From the NCBI GenBank assembly GCA_040954595.2, contig CM082598.2, forward strand, positions 868,001 to 932,000: a stretch of 64,000 nt of DNA, written 5' to 3'. Every line of letters begins with the position of its first letter. Position 1 is the stretch's first letter. Shown here one piece after another: positions 12,401 to 24,900 of this stretch. The stretch is from Balanoglossus misakiensis. Its lineage: Eukaryota > Hemichordata. Made by a program: the position numbers and the translations under genes. The notes under the pieces are model-generated. The model did no database searches. It saw only the letters and a program-made list of their open reading frames with translations, and had not been told where the DNA came from.

Positions 12401-15400
12401 AGACCAGCCATCTATCACACCCATGCAGAAGCAAAGAAACCACGCCAGACGAAAAAAGGAAATATTACAAAATTGGTGTTAATAAAATAAGCACTTAGGG
12501 AACATGCAGCAGACAGTGTTATGTGCAAGTGGGATAAATTCCTGCAGGAAATAAAGAAGAAAGAGAAGATTAAATTAAAAAGAATTCAGGGTTAGGTTTC
12601 TTTGGTTGTGTATAAAAACATCCAAGCTAAAGCAGATCAACGCAACACGTGCACTGGGGTCTGAAATCTCTCTTCATGTGAACACAAAGTTTGGGCACCT
12701 CTAGCTGCAGAGATTGTAGCGGGTGCTGCTAGGTTGACTGGTGTGTTCACAGCATTACCACTACAAGGCCATGTGCATAAGTGCCCTAGCTATCAACTTT
12801 TTGCAGCGGATCTGTTTTCAACTTACTCTAGATTTCTGATTGGCAGACAAGATGTCCTTTTCTATGAAATCTGCAAGCTACCATGTGACCACCCAGTAAA
12901 CAGGCGACTATGGTCACCCCTCTGTCTTATATCCCTCCCCTTAACCCCCCCCCTCCCCCAAGTAGGGCAAGTATTGTCAACTTTTCGTAGAAAATAGCTA
13001 ATTTCTGTATGATAAACTAGGTCCCTATACCTGAACGTATAGACTAATATACATAGAGAAAAGTCTGACAGAAAAGAACAGAGCAATTAGCAACAAATAT
13101 GTCCAGAGTAATATTCACTTAGGCTGCATTCACAAACACCTCTGGAGGGGGGGACGGGAGAATTCAATTTTTTTTACCGTTAATTTTCACATGCCCCCCT
13201 CAACAACCTGAAATATTTTCAAATCCCCCCCTTCCGAACTGCTAAAATTTTCAAATCCCCCCCCCCACCCATTTTCTTTCACAGAGCAAAACACATCACC
13301 TATCTATCTTGTAAAAAAAGAAAAACAGCGCTCCCATGAAAAGAATTTGAAACTGATGTACCCCCTCACTGAACATTGTTTTTATTTTTAAGTTTTTGTA
13401 TTCTGTGTTGGGAGACATTGTAAACCGAGAATTGAAGGGGGTGGGAGGGGGTGTCCCCCTCCTACATAAGAAAATTTTATAAAATACAGAGCTCAAAGCT
13501 GCATTTTAATGAACCCGGCAAAAGCAAATTAACTCAACTACCGGTATGTTGGGGAGGACAAATTTAACCGTCGCCGCTCAAAGTTATCATGGGGTGGGGG
13601 CAAATCCCCTGACCTGGAACACTAGACAAACCAGTCAATGATTGAAAGGTGCTGATGAATGGAGGGGGTGGGTGTGGGAGGGGGTGTCCCCCTCCCACAT
13701 TAGAAAATTTTGTAAAATAAAGGGCGCGAAACTGCATTTTTGTGGACTCAAAATAAATATTTAGTCGTCAAAGTTTTCAAGTCCCCCCCTTTCAGTCCCT
13801 AAATTATTTCAAATCCCCCCCCTTACATACCCTCAATTTTTTCAAATCCCCCCCCTCAATTCTCCCGCCCCCCCCTCCAGAGGTGTTTGTGAATGCAGCC
13901 TTAGTATGCATGCATTATAGTTAATGGTAAGTACCACCCAAGTAGTTTACAACTGAACCAGTTTCGAATAATATCATCGAATAATATCATCGGAAGAAAA
14001 TAACATTGAACTATTTCATGACGTTTCAGATGGCAAGGTTGGAGGCAGGGTCGGGGCGAGCTACTCACCCCAAAGTGCCATTAAAATGGAGAAGAAAGGT
14101 GCAGCATAGCTATCAAAGACACTACTTATCTGGAAGTAAAGCACACAGAAATTTAACCTGGTCCAAAGCTGTGAGTTTTCAAAGTTTAGATTCTCTTTTA
14201 TCCACTTGCGTAAAAGTAAGCATGTTTGTAACATTTGGTTGGATGCTATGAAAATATGCGTCCAGTTTTTTTCTGCAGAAATCACTGAATGTTTCTCGAT
14301 AAGATTTGATTTGTAGGCATTGAGTGAACACAGAAATCACTGACTGGTCTCCTCTGCAGAGTTTCCACTGCTATTTTATATTCATGATGCAACGATTGTA
14401 GAACTTTAACCCTTTCACCCCCATATCCCTCTATAGAGGTCCAACTTTACCATACAAAACAATGGATTTGGACCAAACCATGGTGGTGAAAGGGTGAAAG
14501 TAGAACAAATGAAACCGCACACCCTCTTTTGAGAACATCATGCCTCATTAATATGCAAAGCAATGAGATCCCTGCAGAAGACACCAGTCTGTGATATATA
14601 TGTACATCCTATGTCTACAGAGCAAATCTAAAAACCACAGCTCGGCCAGCCTAAAAGATATTAGATCTAAATGTTAGTTTAAACAACAATACATTACTGC
14701 AGCAACTGCAACCATCCGCAAAGACAATGCTGCAACTAAAAGAGCTAGCAAAGTAAAATATATTTTTAATAATGAAACAGTATTTTAAAATTACATTACA
14801 GAGACTAACCACGACCACAAGTCTATATTAGTCTTTGGAAATAATTAGTGCTCTGGAAAAAAGAATGATGGGACTATGCAAAACTAAGAAAGAGTTTACA
14901 CAGAATTTCTGTCGATGTCATTCAACAGAAGTTGTCATACATACAGAAAGCATTTCAGAACAGCAGAATCGCTGTATATCTCACAACTGTTATCTCGCAT
15001 ACTAGAAATGACTACAAAGTCTCAAAGTTAAGAGATTGTTTAAAATTTTTGTTTTGGGGATACTGTCCAACCTCAGTATGTCACTTATTTAGAGAACGGT
15101 TATTATACCATCACTTGCACTGAAAGTTACTCAAAGATGATGTAAAAACTCTCTTAACTACTGGGCCAAGTTATTGTTACATTTCTATAAAAGTCCTTGC
15201 TTTCTCAATGTCTTTGGAGCAAAGCTTCCAGTTTCTTGCATGAGTTGTAAATAATGAGAACACTGTAAACATTAGTGAACAAGATATTTAGTAATAATTA
15301 GGTGTTATGGGTGTGGGGTACAAAAGATGCCACCAGCAAGTCGTTGTAAGTTATCTGCTGCGAGAGATCAGTAACATTATCTATATGCAAAGAAATACAT

Positions 15401-18400
15401 GTGACATCATTAGTACTGCAGTTATTTAGAGATAACATTGAACACCATGCGCAATGATTAACTACAGCAAGGCCTATTATAAGTATATTATTTAGTGATA
15501 ATACAACAAGTCAGGTAATGGATAAAATACAAGAGATGCCAAAAATCAACAAGTTATCAGATGAGTACTATAACATCCTGGATGCAAAGAAAAACATGTG
15601 ACATCATTAGTACAGCATTATTTAGAGAAAACACAGAACATTATGCGTTAAAAGAGCAATGATATCAAAGTACTGTAAACTACAGCAAAGCCTATTATAA
15701 GTATGTTATTTAGTGATAATAAGTCTCCGGTAATGGATATGATTCAAGAGATGCTATAGGCCATACGTGATCAGCAGAATACGAACATGATTCTAGATGC
15801 AAAGAAATACGCATAACATTAGTTATTTAGTGATAAAAATGTTTGTGATGACAAAGTAAGTAACTGTAGGTTATCTCTGGATAATTTAGTGACAAAAGTT
15901 TGATGGCATAGTGGCGTTATTAATACTTGCTACTCACCCCACAAAGATGAGATAATAGCCAATATAGGTGAGAAATAGTTATCAAAGAGAACAGCAAACT
16001 GTAAAGAAAGCAAAAAGGTGAAATGACAGAGGATGACAGGGTTTAGTGGAAGTGGGAGATCGGAAATAAGGATAGATGTAAGATTTGCTCAGCAGGATAA
16101 TTCATGAAGATAAGACAACGGAGAAAATGAATCACAGATAATGTTAAGATGAGATTCTTTGATTGGTTTGAAAGATGTAGCATAAATTTTCACCCATATT
16201 TTAATACATCGCACCTGAAACACAAAGTTAATTATGAAAGCCTAAAGATATATGTTGAGAAAAGTGCCGTTGGTACAAATGTGTAATGTTTATCTGGTCT
16301 TAAGCTACTAATGCCGAGTAATATTTACATGGTGTTGTAAATGGCCCATGTGTTGCTGATGATTGTTAGTTTGTTTGTTATCATCGTCATCTTTAATGGT
16401 GTTTAAAATTACAGGAACATCTATGCAATGCTTGTCAAAATCAAATAGGGGGCTTGCCATTCCCGGTCCCCAGCGCACCCTCACGTCCCCTGATGTGTCC
16501 TTTCACACCAACAAACGCCAACAGACGCCCCTCTAATGAGCTAATTAAGCTCATGAATCATAATTAGTCACTGGCCGTGCATTCCAAGTGACAGACGGAC
16601 CTTCCTGGCATCTACAAGACATTGATTGTAAACACAAACAAACATGTATAATACATATTTGTTTTTGTATAGAAGTGATTCTTATCACAACATTTGCATT
16701 GAAATTATACTTTCGCAGAGCACAACTTTGGCAAAGCAGCAAGAATAGAAGATCTGGATTGGAAGAAAGGAAGAAAGAGAGGGCTTGTTAGTACAAGTGT
16801 GCGTTCGTGGTCTTTGTGTGTGTGTACATACCCCATAGTGTCATCACAATGGACAAGATCGGCGTCGCCCAATTGTCGAATAACAAGGAAAGCTAAATTC
16901 AAAAAAGAAGAATTAAACAGCATGCCTAACTGTCAATGTAAGTAAAATATATTTGTAGGTTGCACATGATTGTCACCTGAAATGAAACTTTCAGGTGAAA
17001 CATTTTGTATGGAATGTAGTAAACATATTAGATAAGCACAACAAGACATCAGCTGGAACCCTTTCACCCCCAGTTCACTGTAAACGGGTCCAACTTTTCC
17101 ATGGATAACAATGGATTTGGACTGGACCATAGTGGTGAAAGGGTATGTTCAAGATGTGACCATACCTTTGTGTAGATACAACTCTCATAGAGCAACCAGT
17201 AACCACAGCGTTCATTACATAAAGGACACATTGTAGTGTTACCCATTCCTTCTTCATCGCAAGTTTCCTGTAAAAGAAAAACAAAAGTTATACCATCCCT
17301 CGTACTGCTGCTTGTTTCACTGTTCTATAAAGTTCTATAGCATTCTGATGAGTCTATAGAAAGTGGTCAAAAACTACACAGAAATCTATAGATGTCCATA
17401 GAATATCTATAAACTTCTAAAGAAATTCATTAGGTTATAGATATCTGTAGAATATCTCTAAACATATATAGAAATTTCATAGGCTATAAAAATCTCTAGA
17501 TGTCCATAGAAATTCTATAAACTTTTATAGAAATGATATAGTCTATAGATTCTATAGATGTCTGTTGAATGCTTTTGTAAGGGGGGATAAGTGAAAGTTG
17601 GAAGAATTTCTTACTATTTGTACAGGATTGTCGACCATGACAATGCATCCATAGATGAAACAACCGAGACCAATAATAGCTGCTGGAATCAAAGCACCTG
17701 TGTAGTAACCGAGCCATGCGAAGTATATTCCTATCTTCTCTCCAAAGTATTTCCTGTAATCGGGTCATACAAAGGTATCTTTCAAACTTCGTTTTCTTTT
17801 TATCTATCCATCATCTAACAGGCGAGAACCCACACACAGGATGAGGTACCCACCACTCCATTCAGGGTAAGAGAGAAGCAGGGGGAAGTATAGTACCTTG
17901 GACACAAGACCACAGCCATGCCAGGGCTCGAAATTATGCAATGATACTGGCATCCAGCCAAAAAAGGAAGGATTCAGCCAATCGGTACGTAAGTACACAT
18001 GTAGCCAATTGCATCTGCCATATTTGGGAACTTGTGCTATTGTTTGCAAGTGTATTGTGTTTGTCAGATGGAAGTCGATGAAGTATCAAAAGAGTTTTGG
18101 ATCTTTTGAAGTGGAGTAAATCTGTAAAAGTTACTGTGGCGATCGAAGTTGCCAGATTTAAAATCAACCAACCTGACGAGATCCAATGGTTGATTCTTGT
18201 ACCATCTTCCTGGTCTGGCCCATTCTTCATACAACAACTATAAAAAAGCACACGTCTGTGATTTCTAAGATGTTCTGAGGAACTTTCTTTCATGTGGAAT
18301 CATAGCTGAAAAGCCGACACTGAAGATTTAAAACTCTAATGAGATTATTTCCCCTCTATTGGCCTAGTAAGTGGATGAAATAATGAGTAATATTTGATGA

Positions 18401-21400
18401 AACTGTGACTTACTCGTCGGTCATTTTCACTTCCGTGAGTCAACATAGAATGCTCACTCGTGTATTTGCCTTCATGCAAAGGGAATGCTGCAGTGTACGT
18501 CCCGTTGCTTAACAAATGCTCAATTCCTGAAATGTAAGCCGTAAATAAATAAATGTGTGGTTCCAATAATATGGTTGATAGGTAGGACAAGAACTTTTTT
18601 ATTTTTAGGATTTTTTCAGAACATGTCCTCAGTTTATTGATCACATCATGTCATTTCTAAATCTCTTGTGGTTTTGCTTTTTCGTAGTATTTTTATCATG
18701 GAAATTACATATTTAAGAACAACTGTCCATCCAACTTACCAAACTTGTTTCCTTTGTCCGGATCATATTTACATCTTTCTAAGATTTCATAAACCTAACA
18801 AGTAAACAGTTTTTAAATATTGCTTAGTATTTTAGTTATCACTGAACCAGAAATTGGATTCACAAACTCACAATGTCACTGATAAAAAATACTTAACCCT
18901 TTCACCACCCTGGTTCAGTCTTAATAGATTGTGTTCTATGATAACATTGGGCATCTAAAGAGGGAACTAAGGGTTAAAGGGCTGCATACCACTAGTAACG
19001 TTCTCAGAACAAACATAAAAACTTACCATTCGACTTCTTTCAGATGGTGTAAAGAACTCATCCTGATTTTCAATATTGATAAACCTAGCAAAGAATATCA
19101 TGAAATGAGGAAATTAATAGACTGTAGTTTACAGAATATAAAACTGATCTGGGATTCCTTTTCCAGTTCTTTTACCCTTTCATCAACATGGTTCAGTCCA
19201 AACCTATTGTTTTCTAAGACCTCTAAAAAGAGAACTGGGAGGGGGATGAGGGGTGGAGAGAGTTTAGGAAGAATACTTACTCGTTCTGCCTGTCTTTCAT
19301 AAATGCACATGTAAAATAGTTGGGTTCGGGTTTGATGAAGTCATCAGTCAATTGAAATGGATTTGGCATCTTGTTACAACATGTCAGTTTTTCATCTTCA
19401 TCGATATCATTTTCCTGATGAGATAAAAACACGAGAACAACTAAGCAAGAGAGTAGCAGTTGTGAGTGTAATTAGTTGAAGTAAAAATATAACGCATCAA
19501 TAACACAGTGTTTTCATTTGGGTCTCTTTTTTGGCTCATGCACATAAGAAGCTCATTGCCCTTTGATAAATAATTTTGACTCTTAAAATATGCAGACAAT
19601 CTACCTGAATTGGCATCTTTAACTTCAGACCTTCAGCTGCTGTTGTCAGTACGTCCCAATTGGCATGGATCTTGACAAAACAAGTCTTCTGATCCGAACT
19701 TTTCTGTTAAAATAAAACATACATTCACAATGATCAATGGCGGATAATTATTTTCATAATAATGGTTCTTGTCTGACATAACTTTGATTTGAAACTCAAA
19801 TCCCGCAGATCATGTGACAAGATGCAGCCAATGACACCACTTGCATGTCACGTGACAAGATGCAGCCAATGACGCCCCATGATGAGACATAATTCTTCAT
19901 ACAACTTACACTAGCATCTTCTTCCTCCAGTTCAAGTTGATGTTCAGTCACAAGATTACTCTGAAATTCTTTCCTCCTTGCGTTTTTCTTAGACTCGCTT
20001 TCATCTTCATCTTTGTCTTTGTCCGACACTTCGTACGCCAAGACGTAGTCTATTCTTCTTTTTTTGTCTCGGAAATACAGCGTCTGTTTGGCACTTGAGT
20101 CTTCATCATCTGTCTGCAAAGAGAAATTTTAAATGATTCATGCGCATTACAAACTACAGTTTATTTAAAATAAACTTTGGCTGTAATTGTTTTAATGGAA
20201 ACTGCTATCTCCCAGCTGTCTCCTTCCTCAGCGACGAACATTAAATGAACAGAGCGAATCCAATTTGTATATCGTACCAGGTAATTTCTCACTGACAAAT
20301 ACACAGCAAATTCTCATGTTTACTTTATTATAATGGATCTAGACCAGGTTCCAAAAATAAACCATATAGAAATTAATGGTATTGTCCTATATAATGGTAT
20401 AGAGTATCAAGTGATGACATGTACAGCTTGGTCACATACGGGATAATATTTCACTGCAAAATTATTTTTCTTTTGTTTTCTTTCATGTTTCTGTTGTTGT
20501 TAATTGTCGTGGGAATATGAAACAAATTCCAGTCTGACAATGTTAACATGATGCCCTCTCCCCCTGTTTCATACAAGTACAGTTCAGTAACCTAAAATAA
20601 TCACTATATGATATTGATCAATTACTTAGAGGAACAACACAACCAATGTACATTCCTCAGTACAGTAATCTGCAATCTCAATTTAAGGACAAAAACAACA
20701 GTTTTGACTTTTGTTTAATTTCAGGTCAGAAGATGTTTCTATTTTCCTGCTTATTGACAACGGCTGAACCAAACGTCTGCTGTTGCTAGGTCCTTACACC
20801 AGTCTTTCATATGGAACGTGTAAATGCAAACAACAATCACAGGTAAGATATTTATTTATTTATGAAACTTAATTAGCGATTCATGTGATGTCAGCATACT
20901 TCTTGCCTCACACACCCCATTTTTTTTTCACTGAACAAAAAACAGTGATTGTCAGAATGACAGGAATGTCCACGCGTAACAAAAATATACCTTTACTTTT
21001 TTATGTGCATGTTTTTGTGCAAATCCTAGTCAGTGTTTGTCCCTGGAATAAATTGTAGTGAAAATGACTGGAACTAGAGAATCTGCAGAAAACATGCAGA
21101 AAAAAACACATTCTTCAACAATTACCTTCGCCTATTAAAATACACACCCCTGATTTGAATAGAGACTTTCTCTCAATAGAAGCAAGAATACAATCAAGCA
21201 TTGTTTGCCGCTAGGGTCTCCATGCAGCAAAGTGTATACATGTACATGTATATAGTCAGTTCGTCAGTAAGTCATACCGGAACAGATTATGAGTGATCTA
21301 TTGCTGGCTTGATACATTTATAATCAGACAAAAATCTTGCATTAACTGACACTATCAAAACACTAGAACAGTGTCTAGTCTGTTAGTGTCTGTGACCAAT

Positions 21401-21966
21401 AACAAATAACATTGCCCTGGACTCTGCCCGTCACGCCCAAGTTTCTGTGAATGGTCAATACTTGCCTCGACCTTGATGTTAAGAAGCTCGTAGCTTCTCC
21501 GAAGCTCTGTTGGCGGAGGTTCTGCCATGGCTCGAGCACTGGCGCGAGAAAGACCGCTAAGATTCTATGATTACATAAAGATGAATAACACTACTGTGGC
21601 CGTAACAAGCACAGTTGACCACTTAACAGTGACGTCAGAATATTAATAGAGGACACCTTGGTAAATGATTAAAGTACACAATAGCATCTACAGAAAGGCC
21701 GTCAAACTGAATGTTGGGTTCGACTCTCAGTGGAAGTTTATGGTGGGCATAGACCGTAAATGCGACTGGGCGTGGCATGTACGGTTTGGTCTGTACCATG
21801 TGAGATAGGGGTGTGTTTACCTTGGCAAATTATGATGCAGTATGCTAGAAATACTGAAATCTAGGGACCTTGGGTTGAAGTCTTCAGTTTAAGGGTTTTA
21901 TCTTCCCTATTAATGAACAAATTTTTGATGTGGACATACATACATGTACACACATACATACATACA

Positions 21967-21998
<32 letters not shown>

Positions 21999-24900
21999 CA
22001 CACACACACACACACACACATACATACATACATACATACATACATACATACATACATACATACATACATACATACATACATACATACATGTATACATACA
22101 TAATATGTTGTTCGACTGGACCGACACAAAGTGCTCGATACTAAAGTAGAACGGAATATAAAGTAAGGGTAGCTGGAGAAACGGTAGGCAGTATAATCTC
22201 CTGATGAGTGAGGTTCCTGATGAGGAAATTTAAGGTTACTAGGTTAGGGCTAATAAAGTTGCTGGTGCATTTCACTCACAGTCACACAAACAGTTGTAAG
22301 CAATTCACTGGCCTGTTTGGCAGTTTTATGTCTTTGTAAGTTACAGCAAGTCAACCTGATCGGCAGTAAATTTTCTTTCAATGAAGTTTGTACATATAGG
22401 TCACTCGTTTGTGGTTTTTGTGTTAGCAACTGACAACTTTGCAGATCACAGCTTGATCTAAAATGCATACATAATATTGATAGAGATGATTTTCTAGAAA
22501 TTGAAAGTGTGTGTCAAAAGTGATTGAATGATTCTACTGAACATGCAAAACATACAGTTGTCGGAAATTACATTGTCACTGCTTTTGTTTTTTGATGATG
22601 GCTCAACTTCAAGATACTTAATTGCTAACTGAGAGACCTTTCATTAATGGGGACCCAGACATATACTGGTTTATCTCCTTCTCTAAATGTCCTCGCACTG
22701 TGAAAGGCTCATGGCCGAATCACTAACCTCGCAACTCAAATCATGCTATCGTGTATACCAAGAGTGACTACGTAACTTGTTAACACTGTATAAAAATAGT
22801 TCATTTTGTTTGTCCAGAAAAGAAAAGTTGAAATCCTTCTAACGTACAGGAGTAGAGTGTTCGCAAAAAAGTGCAATACAGTTCAGATGTCAAAAGTAAT
22901 GGTGTTTACACGATCAACAATTAATTTCACGTTCCCGTCTCTCATCAGACCTGATCAAACGAAAAATTTTCTCTACTGCATCTGTGAACGTACCTGAGAA
23001 ATTTCCTCCAAATCAGGATCATTAACAACAAGCGTTACGTGAGCACTGTCCATATTCTTTCATTCAGTGCAAACAAACCTTTCCCTGCTTCCACAAATCA
23101 ATCGAGATCAAGTCTCCCCGCAGTTGCATTTACTGTACAGCGTAGTTGCAACAGAAAAACTCTAGCAGAACACACCCCTTTGCTTTAGGGACAGCAAGCT
23201 ATTCAACCAAGTTATGTAATGAGGTGAATATCTGTACATAATAATGAAAGCGTTCTCTCAAATTTGGCTTTTGTTTGCCACTAAACAATGCACTATTCTT
23301 CAGAAATATGACAATCAAACCTCAGTACATCTTCAGCTGTGTTATTTAAATGATTGGGTCATTCTTATGGTTCAAATATTTGCACCCTGTGTTAGAAATT
23401 AAGGAAAGCAAACTACAGCTTAGAAGGACCTTGAGTTTTACAGAAGAAGGACCTTGAATATTGTAAAACTCAAGGTTACTCACGTAAACTACTTGTCCTT
23501 CAGACTGTACTGTACATGTACAAAAAAAAAAATGAGCAAAAAGCCTTTGATCCATAATTTGTTGAATAATATTGATATACAACTTGACACTGAACAGGAT
23601 GAATAATTGTTGTATTTTATTACGGTGCAATCAACACAAAGTTTACCAGAAAACTTGTGTAAATGTACATGTAATACAAGGCAACTTGATCGAACTAAAC
23701 GGCATGCAATACACAATCTAGTTATCATACAACAAACATCTCAAAACTCAGTTTGCAAAGTATGCTGGGACGATCTCATTCTCACTGTATATCGCCCTCT
23801 AGAGGCAGAACAACCATTAAATATACAAGTGAAATTTAACTTTTTTTTCCTGGACAGTTAAAACAATATGTCAGTCTAATGATGATTCAGCTAGCAATGG
23901 TTACCATAGCAATCAAAGAGTTTACTTACCGAGATAGCCAGATGTACAGCTTCTGAATCTTCAACCAGTTTCTTGCTTTCAGCCGCATTCTGACTCTCCA
24001 ATCCGATTGGTGTTGCTATGGCTGCATCTGTTTGAGTTTCGTTACCGTTCTCATTGACTGTTGGGTATAGATTCTGATTATCTGGTGGTGGTGGAGATGG
24101 TTGTCCATATGCTTCTAGGCCTGCGATAATAGGAAAGGATCAGTGTCAAGTCTTTTCTCAAATTCATATACATGTTGTATAAAGTATATCAATCTGTGAG
24201 GGCCACAGTCCCTCAAGAAAGATAGTCAGGAATCGCTTATTGGTCGGACGTGTGAACTAGAGGATTAGCTGTAGGATGCGCATTATGGTCACGTGACCAT
24301 CTTAGAGTTGCGCTTTTTCCTTGGAAGCAAGCGACAGTCGCTCTACTATCTACGATGATTTTCCCGATATGTTAGTTATGTTTCAAGTATATTCCAATTC
24401 AGTGCATTAAATTCATACGACATGTTTTTAAAGACAAGGGAAGTGCACATTTCGCGTATCAAATCGCTTCTTGTAGCACTCACAGGCATTGTAATTTTCA
24501 ACTGTGGATTGTGGGCATACACATTTTGTGGGCATTTCTGGGACCGCTTTAATTGTACCCTTTTTTCGATGTTATTTTTTCTCGATAAATGTTGTTTGTG
24601 CTCCCGTTATTAACATGTGACATTTACGTAATTGTGTTTATTACAACATGACTGTTTGGTAAACAGCAGAGCAGTAATGTGCTAATCCTGTTTTGTTCCA
24701 AAGATGACAATCGATGACAATCAGATCAACCACAGGTCGAGTTCACAACCTTTTGTAGAAAGACCCACCCATCTTATCTATCTCATCAACAAACAGACAG
24801 AAGCACAGTCCTTAATAAAACTCCCACATAAATACAACCTGTTGCTCAGAACATTTTAAGCAATCCTCAAATTGACTCCAACTTTTTATAAATCTTGTTT

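Noticed and set aside
21934-22102. Possible CRISPR-like array
   Set aside because: Units are 4 bp with no spacers; it is a simple microsatellite in an animal intron.
21861-22149. Several overlapping open frames of Tyr/Val/Cys/Met or His/Thr/Tyr/Ile repeats
   Set aside because: They are translations of the (ACAT)n/(CA)n microsatellite in every frame, with no start context or splice signals.
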